This document shows, one piece after another, positions 63,938-64,000 of a stretch of 64,000 nucleotides of DNA. Numbering within the stretch: position 1 is the first letter of the stretch; each line of letters begins with the position of its first letter. Position numbers and translations under genes: made by a program. The stretch is from CBDFKK01 sp965248815. GTDB lineage: Bacteria > Pseudomonadota > Alphaproteobacteria > SMXP01. Under the pieces are notes generated by a model that worked only from the letters and a program-made list of their open reading frames with translations, searched no databases and had not been told where the DNA came from. The stretch spans positions 558,001 through 622,000 of the forward strand of contig CBDFKK010000007.1 in the NCBI GenBank assembly GCA_965248815.1, written 5' to 3'.

Positions 63938-64000
63938 TTAGGTGCGTTCTAGGATCTCGATGGCAACGCGCTCGCCGGATTCCATTGCCCCTTCCATGCC
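63938..64000 (-). CDS. C-terminal end of a flavin amine oxidase-like protein (partial)
   Basis: Only the last 20 codons are in the window. The frame reads GMEGAMESGERVAIEILERT and stops at 63938-63940. This is the typical end of flavin-containing amine oxidases (monoamine oxidase/NAD(P)-binding type), where GxxEGAxxSGxxAA binds the FAD. The rest lies beyond the window. Confidence 0.5.
   Translation of the reverse strand, partial: GMEGAMESGERVAIEILERT

Overview
The window looks like a chromosomal segment of an alphaproteobacterium of moderate GC. The evidence is the gene order of the division and cell-wall (dcw) cluster running into lpxC, bamD, recN and ligA; an SspB of the alphaproteobacterial type beside fumC and a ribbon-helix-helix gene; a GcvA-independent but typical run of GST, metallo-hydrolase, deacetylase-like protein, xseB and dxs; and meso-diaminopimelate-type MurE. 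No rRNA, tRNA, CRISPR array or prophage was seen.

Region 1 (1-2391): a decayed EamA-type transporter, an AmpD-like amidase, the class A RNase P RNA gene (rnpB) and a 400-base gap with a strong hairpin just before mraZ. Region 2 (2392-21080): a complete, tightly packed dcw operon, mraZ-rsmH-ftsL-ftsI-murE-murF-mraY-murD-ftsW-murG-murC-murB-ddl-ftsQ-ftsA-ftsZ, with most junctions overlapping (ATGA, TAATG, TGATG), closed by a hairpin after ftsZ. Region 3 (21117-27387): lpxC (with a possible 28-codon leader ORF in front), bamD, recN and ligA, covering lipid A, outer-membrane assembly and DNA repair.

Region 4 (27394-35866, mostly minus strand): an aminopeptidase P, prmA, a UvrD/PcrA helicase and a chloride channel gene (clc) broken by an intact 1,286-base IS3-family insertion sequence with 3-base target duplications. 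Region 5 (35999-41986): an FAD-linked oxidase broken by a 9-T homopolymer, a GlnE-like protein of full length whose two nucleotidyltransferase active sites have lost their catalytic aspartates, a family III CoA-transferase and a small DUF4169-like gene. Region 6 (42144-52285): an AsmA-like protein, then on the minus strand a ribbon-helix-helix protein, fumC, sspB, a methyltransferase, a short flagellin-like protein with a CtrA-like site upstream, a D-2-hydroxyacid type FAD oxidase and the tRNA threonylcarbamoylation enzyme Sua5/TsaC.

Region 7 (52428-60241): an acyl-CoA dehydrogenase of the ~600-residue class, GST, metallo-beta-lactamase-fold hydrolase, histone-deacetylase-like hydrolase, histidine phosphatase, xseB and dxs, all on the plus strand. 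Region 8 (60367-64000): two proteins I do not recognise (637 and 115 residues), a SAM methyltransferase with a twin-arginine-like leader, and on the opposite strand the last 20 codons of what looks like an amine oxidase.

The most unusual items are the active-site-dead GlnE-like protein, the flagellin-like protein lacking flagellin termini, the leader-bearing methyltransferase with its two unknown neighbours, and three to four broken genes (EamA, clc, FAD oxidase, possibly DUF4169) that suggest ongoing gene loss. No clearly new multi-gene defence or metabolic system was found; the 60-64 kb trio is the best candidate for something undescribed.
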